This document shows positions 25,401 through 34,706 of a stretch of 64,000 nucleotides of DNA, in pieces (positions within the stretch are counted from its first letter, which is position 1; every line of letters starts with the position of its first letter). Both the position numbers and the translations under genes were made by a program. This DNA comes from an uncultured Maribacter sp. (GTDB lineage Bacteria > Bacteroidota > Bacteroidia > Flavobacteriales > Flavobacteriaceae). The DNA is taken from NCBI RefSeq assembly GCF_947500985.1, contig NZ_CANMTX010000001.1, positions 620,001-684,000 of the forward strand. The letters run 5' to 3'. The notes beneath the pieces are model-generated. The model was given only the letters and a program-made list of their open reading frames with translations, had not been told where the DNA came from and searched no databases.

Positions 25401-27227
25401 ATGACAAAGTTTGAAGCACTGGGACTGCAGAAGTCCTTATTAGATGCTATTACTGATATGGGTTTTGAAACCCCTTCAGAAGTACAAGAAAAAGCAATTC
25501 CAATTTTACTGGAAAGTGAAACCGATCTAGTTGCCCTAGCGCAAACAGGTACAGGTAAAACTGCCGCATTCGGTTTTCCATTAATTCAAAAAATTGATAG
25601 TAACAGTAGAACCACACAAGGTTTAATATTATCACCAACTCGTGAGCTATGCTTACAGATCACGAAAGAAATGCAAGCGTATTCAAAATACGAACGTAAT
25701 ATCAATGTAGTCGCTATATATGGTGGTGCAAGTATTACAGACCAAGCAAGACAAATTAAACGTGGTGCACAAATTATTGTTGCTACCCCTGGTCGAATGA
25801 AAGATATGATTAGCAGACGTCTTGTAGATATCTCTAGCATAGACTATTGTATTCTTGATGAAGCTGATGAAATGCTGAACATGGGCTTCATGGAAGACAT
25901 CAAAGATATTCTTTCTGGTACGCCCGATGAAAAATCTACATGGTTGTTCTCTGCAACTATGCCTAGAGAAGTAGCTACTATTGCTAAAAAATTCATGCAT
26001 TCTCCACAAGAAATTACAGTAGGTGCAAAAAACTCTGGAGCATCAACCGTACAACATGAATATTATGTTGTTGGTGGAAGAGATCGTTACCCAGCTTTAA
26101 AAAGATTAGCTGATACAAACCCAGATATATTTGCAGTTATTTTCTGTAGAACAAAACGTGATACACAAAAGGTTGCCGAAAATTTAATTGAAGACGGTTA
26201 TAACGCAGGAGCATTACATGGAGATTTAAGTCAGAACCAAAGAGATTTGGTGATGAACTCTTTTCGTAAAAGACAAATTCAAATGCTTGTAGCAACTGAT
26301 GTTGCTGCACGTGGTATTGATGTTGATGACATTACACATGTTATCAATTACCAATTACCAGATGAAATCGAAACCTATACACACCGTAGTGGTAGAACAG
26401 GTAGAGCTGGTAAATCAGGTATATCTATGGTTCTTGTTACTCGTGGCGAACAACGTAAGATTAGAGCTATAGAGAACAAAATCAATCAAAAGTTTGAATT
26501 GAAAAAAGTTCCTTCGGGAATGGAAATTTGTGGTATTCAATTACACCACTTAGCAAATAAAATAAAGGATACTGAAACTAATTCTGATGTTGACCCTTAT
26601 TTACCTGAAATCAATGAGATTTTAGAAGGTATCGATCGTGAAGAATTAATAAAGAAATTAATATCTGCCGAATTTACAAGGTTTTCTAACTACTATAATA
26701 AATCTAAAGATTTAAATTCTTCTGACAGCGGTAGAGATAGAGAAAGAAGTGATGTTCGAAGAGGTGGCGAAATACCAACTAGTGGTGCTGTTCGTTATTT
26801 TATAAACGTTGGTGAAAAAGATGGTTATGATTGGATGTCTCTTAAAGACTTTATTAGAGATACAGTAGGACTTGGACAAGAAGATGTCTTTAAAGTTGAT
26901 GTAAAGGAAAGTTTTTCATTTTTTAATACAGAAAGTGAATCTACCCAACAAATTCTTGAAAAATTCACTGAATTTAAAGTTGATGGAAGATTTGTTAATG
27001 TAGAAGTTTCTAAAAACCCCGGCGGTGGCGGTGGCGGAAATCGCAGAAGCGGTGGCGGAGGCTTCAGAGGAAAAAGAAGCGGTGGCAGAAGAGATGATGA
27101 CCGTGGCGGAAGAGGTAGAAAAGATGGTGGCGGCGAGTCTAAAGGAAGAAGACGAGACCGCAGCGAATCTAGCAGTCCTAACTCGGGAAAAAGACGTAGC
27201 ACCAAAAGAAAGGGAGATTTCTTTTAG
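25401..27227 (+). CDS. DEAD-box RNA helicase with DbpA-like domain and Gly/Arg-rich tail
   Basis: 608 residues. Q motif and Walker A AQTGTGKTAAF, PTRELCLQI, GGASI, TPGRM, DEAD (in ILDEADEML), SAT (LFSATMP), ARGIDVDDI and HRSGRTGRAGKSG are complete. A C-terminal RRM-like DbpA-type domain (about 470-548; VRYFINVGEKDGYDW) is followed by a tail rich in Gly, Arg and Ser (GGGGGGNRRSGGGG). The tail probably binds RNA nonspecifically or promotes condensates. Likely acts in ribosome assembly or RNA decay, perhaps in the cold. A UUCG-loop terminator follows. Confidence 0.95.
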   Translation: MTKFEALGLQKSLLDAITDMGFETPSEVQEKAIPILLESETDLVALAQTGTGKTAAFGFPLIQKIDSNSRTTQGLILSPTRELCLQITKEMQAYSKYERNINVVAIYGGASITDQARQIKRGAQIIVATPGRMKDMISRRLVDISSIDYCILDEADEMLNMGFMEDIKDILSGTPDEKSTWLFSATMPREVATIAKKFMHSPQEITVGAKNSGASTVQHEYYVVGGRDRYPALKRLADTNPDIFAVIFCRTKRDTQKVAENLIEDGYNAGALHGDLSQNQRDLVMNSFRKRQIQMLVATDVAARGIDVDDITHVINYQLPDEIETYTHRSGRTGRAGKSGISMVLVTRGEQRKIRAIENKINQKFELKKVPSGMEICGIQLHHLANKIKDTETNSDVDPYLPEINEILEGIDREELIKKLISAEFTRFSNYYNKSKDLNSSDSGRDRERSDVRRGGEIPTSGAVRYFINVGEKDGYDWMSLKDFIRDTVGLGQEDVFKVDVKESFSFFNTESESTQQILEKFTEFKVDGRFVNVEVSKNPGGGGGGNRRSGGGGFRGKRSGGRRDDDRGGRGRKDGGGESKGRRRDRSESSSPNSGKRRSTKRKGDFF

Positions 27228-27242
27228 TTAATTGTATATTAA

Positions 27243-27266
27243 AAATACGCTTCGGCGTATTTTTTT
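27243..27266 (+). terminator. terminator after the DEAD-box helicase gene
   Basis: Stem AAATACGC/GCGTATTT closed by a stable TTCG tetraloop, then a run of T. Confidence 0.9.
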
Positions 27267-27301
27267 TGTTTTGTTTGCAACTTAATTATGCTGTCAGTAC
27301 A

Positions 27302-28072
27302 ATGAAATATTTTTTATCGCTTATATTTATTTTTCTTTCATTAATAGGTTTCTCGCAAGAAACAGAAGAAGGTCAACGCCTTAATGCCGTTGTCATAAAC
27401 GCCCAATCTGATGAACCTCTTGAGAGCGTACACGTTGTTAACTTGAACCAGGTTTTTGGAACAATTACCAACGAAAAGGGTGAGTTTTCAATTACCGCAG
27501 CAGTAAATGACACCTTATATTTTTCCTTTCTAGGTTTTAAATCACAAAAAATTAGAGTAACCAATGATATGTTCAAATTTGAAAATACAGAAATAGCACT
27601 AACAGAGCTTGCTTATGCTCTAGAAGAAGTTATTGTTAGACCTTATCAGCTAACTGGGTACTTAGAAATCGACGTAAAAAACCTTCCAATCAACAATGCT
27701 TACCAATACAGCATATCAGGCTTAGGCGTTAGCTATGAAGGCGGTAATAAAAATCCTAGCGCTGTTACAAAAGTATTGGGTGCCATTCTAAACCCAGCAG
27801 ATTTGTTGCGTAACCTCTTTGGTAAAAAACCTGCGCAAATGCGTAAGCTTAGACAAATGAGAGAAGATGATGATATTCGTAACCTACTCGCTTCTAAATT
27901 TGATAGAGAAACACTTACAGAATTTCTTCAATTAGAAAAAGTTGATATTCAAGATATTCTAAATAACTGCAATTACTCCAAATCTTTTATCACTACAGCC
28001 AATGACCTTCAGATACTTGATGCTATTAGTAGCTGTTATGAAGAGTATAAAGTTTTAAATAGAAAGAAATAA
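27302..28072 (+). CDS. exported protein with carboxypeptidase-regulatory-like domain
   Basis: 256 residues from ATG 27302, the start with the signal peptide MKYFLSLIFIFLSLIGFSQ. A CarboxypepD_reg-like domain follows (about 25-105; AVVINAQSDEPLESVHVVNL, TNEKGEFSI, SFLGFKSQKI). The rest is a basic/helical region of unknown fold, with RQMREDDDIRNLLASKF. Not a TonB receptor itself: there is no plug or barrel. Probably periplasmic or outer-membrane associated. Confidence 0.75.
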   Translation: MKYFLSLIFIFLSLIGFSQETEEGQRLNAVVINAQSDEPLESVHVVNLNQVFGTITNEKGEFSITAAVNDTLYFSFLGFKSQKIRVTNDMFKFENTEIALTELAYALEEVIVRPYQLTGYLEIDVKNLPINNAYQYSISGLGVSYEGGNKNPSAVTKVLGAILNPADLLRNLFGKKPAQMRKLRQMREDDDIRNLLASKFDRETLTEFLQLEKVDIQDILNNCNYSKSFITTANDLQILDAISSCYEEYKVLNRKK

Positions 28073-28123
28073 TATTTTTTAAAGTGAAATCCTTGTTATA
28101 GTTTTATTGCAAATAACAGGGAA

Positions 28124-29815
28124 ATGAAAAACGTATTCTTACTAGGGCTATTATTTATAGCATTGATTTCTTGCCAACCTAAGAGCAAAGAAAAATCAGA
28201 AACTATTGCTGTAGTTAAAGATTCAGTTGAAGCCCCTAAAAAGAATCCCAATTTTCAATGGGAAGCTGCTACCGTTTATTTTCTTCTAACCGACCGATTT
28301 AAAAACGGAAATACAGCTAACGATCTAAATTTTGAGCGTGACGAAGAAACCGGAGAACTCAGAGGCTTTTTAGGCGGAGACATTCAAGGTATTACAGAGA
28401 AAATTAAAGACGGATATTTCACAGATCTTGGTGTAAACGCTATTTGGTTTACCCCCGTTGTTGAACAAATTCATGGCGCTACTGATGAAGGCACAGGTAA
28501 TACATATGGTTATCATGGTTATTGGGCAAAAGACTGGACAGCTCTTGATCCTAATTTCGGAACCGATAAAGACTTAGATACACTAATAAAAACTGCCCAT
28601 GAAAATGGTATTCGAATTTTATTGGATGTTGTTTTAAATCATACTGGTCCTGTAACCGAAAAAGACCCTGTGTGGCCTGAAGAGTGGGTACGCACCTCTC
28701 CTACTTGCGATTTTACTACATACGAGAACACTACTGCTTGCACATTAGTTGCGAATCTTCCTGATATTTTAACCGAATCTGATGCCACCGTAAATTTACC
28801 AGATGCCCTTCTTGCAAAGTGGAAATTCGAAGGTAGACTTAGTCAAGAATTAGATGAGTTAGAAATATTTTTTGACCGCACCGGCTACCCTAGAGCACCT
28901 CGCTTTTATATAATTAAATGGCTAACCGACTACGTTAATAAGTATGGTGTTGACGGATTTAGAGTTGACACTGTTAAACATGCCAATGAAAATTCTTGGG
29001 CTGAATTATACAAAGAGGCATCTATTGCTTTTGAACTTTGGAAAAAGAAGAATAGCGACAAGATATTAGACAACAACCCTTTCTACATGGTTGGCGAAGT
29101 TTATAATTACGGAATTTCTGGCGGACAAGAATTTGACCTTGGCGATAAAAAAGTAAACTATTTCGATAACGGATTTAAAAGCTTAATCAATTTTGAATTA
29201 AAGACTGATGCCAAAAAGGATTATGAAACTATTTTTACCAAGTACAGCAAACTATTACATACTACTTTTAAAGATAAGAGTGTTTTAAATTACCTTACTT
29301 CTCATGACGACGGTCAACCTTTCGATCAAGAAAGAACCGACCCCAAAAGAGCTGCAAATGTATTATTGCTTACTCCTGGAGCTTCTCAAATCTATTATGG
29401 TGATGAAACTGCTCGTAGTCTAGTAATAGAAGGCACGCAAGGTGACGCCACATTGCGCTCGTTTATGAATTGGAATGAGTTGGACAGTTTACCACAAACA
29501 AAAGAAACCTTAAGCTATTGGCAGAAATTAGGAACCTTTAGAAATGACCATCCTTCAATAGGCGCTGGTATTCACAAAAGAATTTCGAAAGCCCCATATG
29601 TTTTTAGCAGACACTTCACTAAAGAGGATTATGTGGATAAAGTAGTTATCGCTTTAGATGCACCGAAAGGAAAAAAATCTATTTCAGTAAAAGGTATTTT
29701 TGGTGATGGGACAAAACTATACGATCGCTTTTCTGAAACTGAAGTAACGGTTGACAAAAACAAAGTTATGTTAGATAATGATTTTGACGTTGTCTTGTTA
29801 GAGCTTAGCAATTAA
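28124..29815 (+). CDS. GH13 alpha-amylase family lipoprotein
   Basis: 563 residues with a lipoprotein signal (FIALISCQ, Cys17). The GH13 barrel has conserved regions I (DVVLNH), II (GFRVDTVKHA with nucleophile Asp), III (MVGEVYNYG with acid Glu) and IV (LTSHDDGQP with Asp). Attacks alpha-1,4 glucans, probably on the cell surface or in the periplasm. There is no SusC/SusD pair beside it, so it is not part of an obvious starch utilisation locus. The C-terminus is a short beta domain. Confidence 0.92.
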   Translation: MKNVFLLGLLFIALISCQPKSKEKSETIAVVKDSVEAPKKNPNFQWEAATVYFLLTDRFKNGNTANDLNFERDEETGELRGFLGGDIQGITEKIKDGYFTDLGVNAIWFTPVVEQIHGATDEGTGNTYGYHGYWAKDWTALDPNFGTDKDLDTLIKTAHENGIRILLDVVLNHTGPVTEKDPVWPEEWVRTSPTCDFTTYENTTACTLVANLPDILTESDATVNLPDALLAKWKFEGRLSQELDELEIFFDRTGYPRAPRFYIIKWLTDYVNKYGVDGFRVDTVKHANENSWAELYKEASIAFELWKKKNSDKILDNNPFYMVGEVYNYGISGGQEFDLGDKKVNYFDNGFKSLINFELKTDAKKDYETIFTKYSKLLHTTFKDKSVLNYLTSHDDGQPFDQERTDPKRAANVLLLTPGASQIYYGDETARSLVIEGTQGDATLRSFMNWNELDSLPQTKETLSYWQKLGTFRNDHPSIGAGIHKRISKAPYVFSRHFTKEDYVDKVVIALDAPKGKKSISVKGIFGDGTKLYDRFSETEVTVDKNKVMLDNDFDVVLLELSN

Positions 29816-29823
29816 GATTTATA

Positions 29824-30189
29824 TTAGGCATTAGAATGAACCGAAATTCTATTGCCTTCAGTATCTTTTAAAAGCCCCATGAATCCGTGTCCTTCGCCTA
29901 TTTCGGTTTTAGGCTGCAATACTTGTCCGCCTGCTTTTTCAACCTTTCCCAAAACCGTAGCAGCATCTTCGCATGTAAAATAAACCAGGACGCCGGCTGT
30001 AGCACTAGGCACGTAATGCTCGTGCTGCACCAAAGCACCGTTCGCCTGACCAATACTTTGTTTATCTGGAAACAAACCCATTATAAATTCCCCGAAATTA
30101 TTAACCGTAATGGAGACATCTAAAATAGAATTGTAAAACTTTTGTGCTCGCTCCATATTTGCTACGGGAATTTCAAACCATGCTATCAT
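29824..30189 (-). CDS. VOC family (glyoxalase-like) protein
   Basis: 121 residues with one full VOC module: MIAWFEIPVANMERAQKFY at the start and GHGFMGLLKDTEGNRISVHS at the end. The family includes glyoxalases and resistance proteins; substrate unknown. It follows the SRPBCC gene by two bases, and ends 8 bases from the convergent amylase gene. Confidence 0.85.
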   Translation of the reverse strand: MIAWFEIPVANMERAQKFYNSILDVSITVNNFGEFIMGLFPDKQSIGQANGALVQHEHYVPSATAGVLVYFTCEDAATVLGKVEKAGGQVLQPKTEIGEGHGFMGLLKDTEGNRISVHSNA

Positions 30190-30191
30190 AA

Positions 30192-30719
30192 CTATTTATT
30201 TAAATTAGTTTTTAGATTCTCCAGTCCCGCTTCAAAATCCTTCCCTACCATTTTATCCATTGACATGAACAACATCATTATACTCATTGGGAACTTGTTC
30301 TTTCCGGTAAAACCCCATGTAACTTTACTTTTATTTACTTCATGTTCTTCAAGAGTCATAAAACAATCCGATTGAGACTTATAGGGCTTTAAAAAGCGTA
30401 AATCTTGTTCAATACGCTCACCTTCTATAATTCTCGTTATCTCTTGTTCCCCTTCACCTACATCCTTATTACCGTTCCAGTGGCTAGTAGCACCTACCTC
30501 ACCATCAACTCCAGTAAAACTAAGCTTCATATTTGGGTCTTTTTTAGCCCATGGCGACCATTCTTGCTGTTTCTTTAAAAACTTTAAATGACTCCATACT
30601 TGTTCCGGCGGATGTTCTAATTCTATACTTCTAGAAACTTGATAACTTTTGGGAGCTATTAATGCCAGTAAAATAATCAATACTACAATTATTCCGAGAA
30701 TTATTAATACGGTATACAT
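30192..30719 (-). CDS. SRPBCC family protein, membrane-anchored
   Basis: 175 residues. One N-terminal membrane helix (about 3-23) is followed by an SRPBCC/START-like ligand-binding fold (SYQVSRSIELEHPPEQVW, WSPWAKKDPNM, KVTWGFTGKNKFPM). Often annotated polyketide cyclase/dehydrase, but there is no polyketide context. Probably an operon with the VOC gene. Confidence 0.8.
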   Translation of the reverse strand: MYTVLIILGIIVVLIILLALIAPKSYQVSRSIELEHPPEQVWSHLKFLKKQQEWSPWAKKDPNMKLSFTGVDGEVGATSHWNGNKDVGEGEQEITRIIEGERIEQDLRFLKPYKSQSDCFMTLEEHEVNKSKVTWGFTGKNKFPMSIMMLFMSMDKMVGKDFEAGLENLKTNLNK

Positions 30720-30760
30720 CTTTTAGTTAATTAGTTGTTGATGAACAAGTTAAACAAAAA

Positions 30761-31417
30761 TTAATTATCAGACTTATATCTTTCTAAAATGTCGTCAATA
30801 CTCTTAATAGACTTTTTTGTCCAATCTAGCCGTCTTTCCAACATTTCTTCTTCTGTTAGTCTCCATGCAGCATCTGAAGCTTTTAATTGCGAGGTTAAAT
30901 GTTGTAGAATAATAGCAGCAGAAACAGAAATATTAAGACTCTCAGTAAAACCTACCATCGGTATTTTTAAATAGGCATCCGCATTTTCTAGCACATAATC
31001 GCTTAACCCACTTTTTTCTGTGCCAAAAAACAATGCTGTTTTACCATCTAACTTAAAATCTTGTAATAATGAACTATCTGCATGCGGACTAGTAGCTACA
31101 ATTTTATATCCTTTTTCTCGCAACGAATCAATTACTTGTTTTGAATTTTGATACCGTTTAATATCTACCCATTTCTGAGCTCCCATGGCAATTTCCTCAT
31201 CTAAATGTTGACCGTTTCTATCCTCTATTAAATGCGCAGTCTGTACACCAAAAGATTCGCAGCTTCTTACAACTGCACTGGTATTGTGCATTTGAAATAC
31301 ATCTTCTACCGCAACGGTCAAGTAATTTGTTCGTTCAGCTAAAATATCAACAAAACGCTGTTTTCTATTTTCTGAAATAAATTCTTCTAAATAACCTAAA
31401 AGCTTCAAATCAATCAT
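30761..31417 (-). CDS. TrmH-family 2'-O-ribose RNA methyltransferase
   Basis: 218 residues from ATG 31417, preceded by a G-rich stretch. SPOUT motifs are NTSAVVRSCESFG (motif 1), FFGTEKSGLSDYVL (motif 2) and IPMVGFTESLNISVSAAIIL (motif 3, SAM knot). The N- and C-terminal extensions (ILAERTNYLTVAVEDV; WRLTEEEMLERRLDWTKKS) match TrmH, which methylates G18 of tRNA, better than TrmL or RlmB. An upstream GTG-type extension was rejected. Confidence 0.88.
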   Translation of the reverse strand: MIDLKLLGYLEEFISENRKQRFVDILAERTNYLTVAVEDVFQMHNTSAVVRSCESFGVQTAHLIEDRNGQHLDEEIAMGAQKWVDIKRYQNSKQVIDSLREKGYKIVATSPHADSSLLQDFKLDGKTALFFGTEKSGLSDYVLENADAYLKIPMVGFTESLNISVSAAIILQHLTSQLKASDAAWRLTEEEMLERRLDWTKKSIKSIDDILERYKSDN

Positions 31418-31465
31418 GCCCCCAAGATAAGAAAAGTATATTTTTATACATATTATCAAAAGCTC

Positions 31466-32152
31466 ATGAAAAACATTGTTGTATTAACGGGTGCTGGAAT
31501 TTCTGCTGAAAGCGGATTAAAAACGTTTAGAGATGCTGATGGCCTATGGGAAGGTCATGATGTTATGGAAGTTGCCACACCTGAAGGATTTCAAAACAAT
31601 CCGGAATTGGTATTGGAATTTTACAATCAAAGAAGAAGGCAATTGCTAACCGTTGAACCCAATGCTGCACACCAGGCATTGGTTGATCTTGAAAAACACT
31701 TCAATGTTCATATTATCACGCAAAATGTAGATGATTTACATGAACGTGCCGGCAGTTCACAAGTACTACATCTGCATGGCGAATTATTAAAATCAAGAAG
31801 TAGTAATTCTACAAATGAAATATTTGATTGTAAGCAGGATATTTTATTAGGTGATACTTGTAAAAATGGATATCAAATGAGACCGCACATTGTTTGGTTC
31901 GGCGAGGCTGTACCATTATTAGAAGAAGCGATAGCTATTACCGAAGAAGCTGATTATTTAATCATAATTGGCACATCTATGCAAGTATACCCGGCTGCAA
32001 GCTTAATAGATTTTGTGAATTTTTCTACGCCAATATATTTTATCGACCCAAAGCCTGCTATAACAAATTCTCAAAAAAAAAATTTGACTATTATTACCAA
32101 AACTGCAGTAACCGGAACTCCTACTTTGGTTGCTTCCCTAATTGATAAATAA
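31466..32152 (+). CDS. Sir2-family NAD-dependent deacylase (class III-like)
   Basis: 228 residues. NAD site GAGISAESGLKTFRD, TQNVDDLHERAG and catalytic His in LHLHGEL. The YNQR of EFYNQRRRQ fits the Tyr-x-x-Arg motif that binds acidic acyl groups in CobB/SIRT5-type desuccinylases. Only two cysteines (DCKQ and TCKN) occur where classical sirtuins have a four-Cys zinc site, so zinc binding may be lost or altered. The end overlaps the convergent haem-binding gene by 32 bases. Confidence 0.9.
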   Translation: MKNIVVLTGAGISAESGLKTFRDADGLWEGHDVMEVATPEGFQNNPELVLEFYNQRRRQLLTVEPNAAHQALVDLEKHFNVHIITQNVDDLHERAGSSQVLHLHGELLKSRSSNSTNEIFDCKQDILLGDTCKNGYQMRPHIVWFGEAVPLLEEAIAITEEADYLIIIGTSMQVYPAASLIDFVNFSTPIYFIDPKPAITNSQKKNLTIITKTAVTGTPTLVASLIDK

Positions 32153-32594
32153 TTCGAGTCTGCCTTACCCACTCTACCAATTTATTAACTTCATTGGCTG
32201 TAAGCTCTGTGTCTTTATGAAATAAGGTGTATTGAGATAATGGCATGTTTCCATTAACCACTTCTTCTTCTATCTCTTCTAGCAAATGATCTTTTTTATC
32301 TAAAGAATAATTTTCCCATTCAGAAAAATTTAAATGCTCTTTACCCTCCTTCACGTGATCTGCCAGTAAAAATGAAATTGGGGCAATATTATTATACCAC
32401 GGGTACTCTGTATTGTTGCTATGACAATCATAACAAGAAGTTTCAAATAAACTCTTAAGTTCAAGCGAAGGATTAGTCTGCTTTATAAAAGCTTCTGTAT
32501 GGTTACCTGCAGCTATATTTTTTGTAGGACTGAAAAACTGCATGGCCACAAACACAACTACAACACCTAGGCTAATTTTTTTTAGTAATTTCAT
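32121..32594 (-). CDS. haem-binding domain protein (c-type, single CxxCH)
   Basis: 157 residues with an N-terminal signal anchor (LGVVVVFVAMQFF). The CYDCHSNNTEYPWYNNIAPI motif is that of the Haem_bd family, with one c-type haem through CxxCH. Tyr/Trp-rich following sequence and EGKEHLNFSEW are typical. Probably periplasmic, electron carrier or sensor. The 3' end overlaps the sirtuin gene by 32 bases on the opposite strand. Confidence 0.87.
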   Translation of the reverse strand: MKLLKKISLGVVVVFVAMQFFSPTKNIAAGNHTEAFIKQTNPSLELKSLFETSCYDCHSNNTEYPWYNNIAPISFLLADHVKEGKEHLNFSEWENYSLDKKDHLLEEIEEEVVNGNMPLSQYTLFHKDTELTANEVNKLVEWVRQTRIIYQLGKQPK

Positions 32595-32628
32595 ATTTGG
32601 GGGAAATGAAAATTAAAGATACAATTTT

Positions 32629-33216
32629 ATGACTAAGGAAGAACTTTATGAAGCATTGAATTATGTAAGTGCTTCAAGAGAAAATCGTACTAAAATGGCA
32701 TCTAAAATTGAAGGTAATCTTCATTTAATTCCTATTCTTATTGAAATAATTAAAGGAGATGCAGATCCTATATCATGCAAGGCTGGCTGGGTTTTAGAAA
32801 GCATTTCGAAAATTAATCTATCCCCTATAATAACGAACATCGATGTATTTACCGAATCGTTAAAACATATTTCACTAGAATCGTCTGTTCGTCCGGCTTC
32901 AAAAATTTGTCAGTTATTAGTAATAAACGAATTTTCAAAAAAGAAAGAAAAGCCAAAACAAAATTTAACTACAAATCATTTAAATATCATTACCGAAGCT
33001 GCTTTTGATTGGTTGATTGGTGATTATAAAGTTGCCCCAAAAGCATATTCCATGACCACACTTCTACTCATAGGAAGAAGAATAAAGTGGATCCATCCAG
33101 AATTGCAACAAATACTAAAACAAAACTACGAGAGCGGCAGTGCTGCATATAAGGCAAGAGCAAGAATGACCTTAAAAGTTCTAGAAAAAAGCAGCGCATT
33201 TAAGAACCTTCTATAA
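32629..33216 (+). CDS. conserved HEAT-like helical protein upstream of purB
   Basis: 195 residues, all predicted helical, no signal. The stretch SRENRTKMASKIEGNLHLIP and the helical pairs around DADPISCKAGWVLESISK resemble HEAT/ARM repeats. Similar proteins lie before purB in other flavobacteria and are sometimes mislabelled adenylosuccinate lyase; no lyase motif is present here. Function unknown; perhaps a protein-interaction scaffold. Confidence 0.65.
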   Translation: MTKEELYEALNYVSASRENRTKMASKIEGNLHLIPILIEIIKGDADPISCKAGWVLESISKINLSPIITNIDVFTESLKHISLESSVRPASKICQLLVINEFSKKKEKPKQNLTTNHLNIITEAAFDWLIGDYKVAPKAYSMTTLLLIGRRIKWIHPELQQILKQNYESGSAAYKARARMTLKVLEKSSAFKNLL

Positions 33217-33286
33217 TTGTTCATTAAATCAATGTATTTGACCATAACTTAAAGTACTAATGGTTTTAAACTTTGATACGATTAGG

Positions 33287-33294
33287 TATATTTG
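33287..33294 (+). promoter_or_regulatory. -7 element of the purB promoter
   Basis: TATATTTG (TAnnTTTG type), 25 bases before the purB ATG, so purB can be transcribed independently of the HEAT-like gene. Confidence 0.45.
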
Positions 33295-33319
33295 CCCCTT
33301 ATTAATTTAACCATTCATT

Positions 33320-34663
33320 ATGTCTCTTAATGCACTAAATGCCATTTCACCAATTGACGGTCGTTATAGCTCTAAAACCAAATCTTTATCTGCTTACTTT
33401 TCTGAAGAAGCACTAATAAAATATAGAGTTAGAGTAGAAATTGAGTACTTTATTGCACTTTGTGAAATTCCTTTACCACAACTTTCTTCTTTTGATACGT
33501 CAAAATTTGATACCCTTAGAAAAATTTACCTTGATTTTTCTACTGAAGATGCCGAAGAAATAAAAGAGATAGAGAGAACTACCAATCATGACGTTAAGGC
33601 GGTTGAGTACTTTATTAAAAAGGCTTTCGATGCTTTAAATTTATCAGAATTTAAAGAGTTTATTCATTTCGGATTAACTTCTCAAGATATCAACAATACT
33701 GCGATTCCGCTTTCAATTAAAGAGGCAATGAACGAAGTATATGTACCTCAATATTTTGAGTTACTTGAAAAGTTAGATGTATTAACTTTAGAATGGTCAG
33801 ATATACCTATGTTGGCAAGAACACACGGTCAACCCGCTTCACCTACTCGCCTAGGAAAGGAAATTATGGTTTTCGTAGTTCGTTTAAAAGAGCAGTTTAA
33901 TTTATTGAACGATATACCAAGTGCTGCAAAATTTGGTGGAGCTACCGGTAATTTCAATGCTCATTTAGTGGCTTACCCTTCGATAGATTGGAAAGCTTTT
34001 GGTCAAGAATTCGTGCAAGAGAAATTAGGACTTCAACATTCATTCCCTACTACTCAAATAGAACATTACGACCATTTGGCTGCTTTGTTTGATGGCCTTA
34101 AGCGAATCAACACTATTATTTTAGACCTAGACCGCGATTTCTGGACATATGTGTCTATGGATTATTTCAAACAAAAAATCAAAGCAGGTGAAGTTGGCTC
34201 ATCAGCTATGCCACATAAAGTTAACCCTATAGATTTTGAAAACTCTGAAGGTAACCTTGGTATTGCAAATGCCATTTTTGAGCACTTGTCGGCTAAGCTC
34301 CCAGTTTCTAGACTGCAAAGAGATTTAACCGACAGTACAGTTCTTAGAAATGTTGGCGTGCCATTTGCTCATACGATTATTGCACTTCAATCTACTTTAA
34401 AAGGATTGAACAAACTACTTTTAAACAAAGTGAAGTTTGAGCAAGATTTAGAGAATAACTGGGCTGTTGTTGCAGAAGCTATTCAAACTATATTAAGACG
34501 TGAAAGCTACCCTAACCCTTACGAAGCGTTAAAAGGACTTACACGTACCAACGAGAAAATCAACAAAGATTCTATTGCAAATTTCATAGATACCTTAGAA
34601 GTATCTGACGAAATTAAAAAAGAACTGAAACAAATTTCACCTAGTAATTATACAGGTATTTAG
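33320..34663 (+). CDS. purB: adenylosuccinate lyase
   Basis: 447 residues. Acts twice in purine synthesis, cleaving SAICAR and adenylosuccinate to release fumarate. Motifs: ISPIDGRYSSKT near the start, TTNHDVKAVEYF, HFGLTSQDINNTA, ARTHGQPASPT and the signature loop GSSAMPHKVNPIDFEN with catalytic Ser. The IEH-like TQIEHYDHLAA is present. Length and start match the E. coli-type long PurB. Confidence 0.96.
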   Translation: MSLNALNAISPIDGRYSSKTKSLSAYFSEEALIKYRVRVEIEYFIALCEIPLPQLSSFDTSKFDTLRKIYLDFSTEDAEEIKEIERTTNHDVKAVEYFIKKAFDALNLSEFKEFIHFGLTSQDINNTAIPLSIKEAMNEVYVPQYFELLEKLDVLTLEWSDIPMLARTHGQPASPTRLGKEIMVFVVRLKEQFNLLNDIPSAAKFGGATGNFNAHLVAYPSIDWKAFGQEFVQEKLGLQHSFPTTQIEHYDHLAALFDGLKRINTIILDLDRDFWTYVSMDYFKQKIKAGEVGSSAMPHKVNPIDFENSEGNLGIANAIFEHLSAKLPVSRLQRDLTDSTVLRNVGVPFAHTIIALQSTLKGLNKLLLNKVKFEQDLENNWAVVAEAIQTILRRESYPNPYEALKGLTRTNEKINKDSIANFIDTLEVSDEIKKELKQISPSNYTGI

Positions 34664-34667
34664 GACT

Positions 34668-34685
34668 GTTTTAATGCATTAAAAC
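34668..34685. repeat. perfect 18-bp palindrome after purB
   Basis: GTTTTAATGCATTAAAAC begins five bases after the purB stop. With no loop it is a poor terminator hairpin; it may be an operator or chance in AT-rich DNA. Confidence 0.35.
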
Positions 34686-34706
34686 TTTTCTTTAGTTCAT
34701 ATACTT

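Noticed and set aside
25586-26009. Minus-strand frames of 84 and 108 residues inside the DEAD-box gene
   Set aside because: They mirror a highly conserved helicase gene and have no family resemblance.
26825-27205. Proline-rich frame opposite the helicase tail
   Set aside because: It is the complement of the Gly/Arg-rich coding sequence; the low-complexity Pro/Leu text is a shadow.
27302-28072. TonB-dependent receptor call for the carboxypeptidase-regulatory protein
   Set aside because: No plug or barrel follows the 80-residue regulatory-like domain; the protein is too short.
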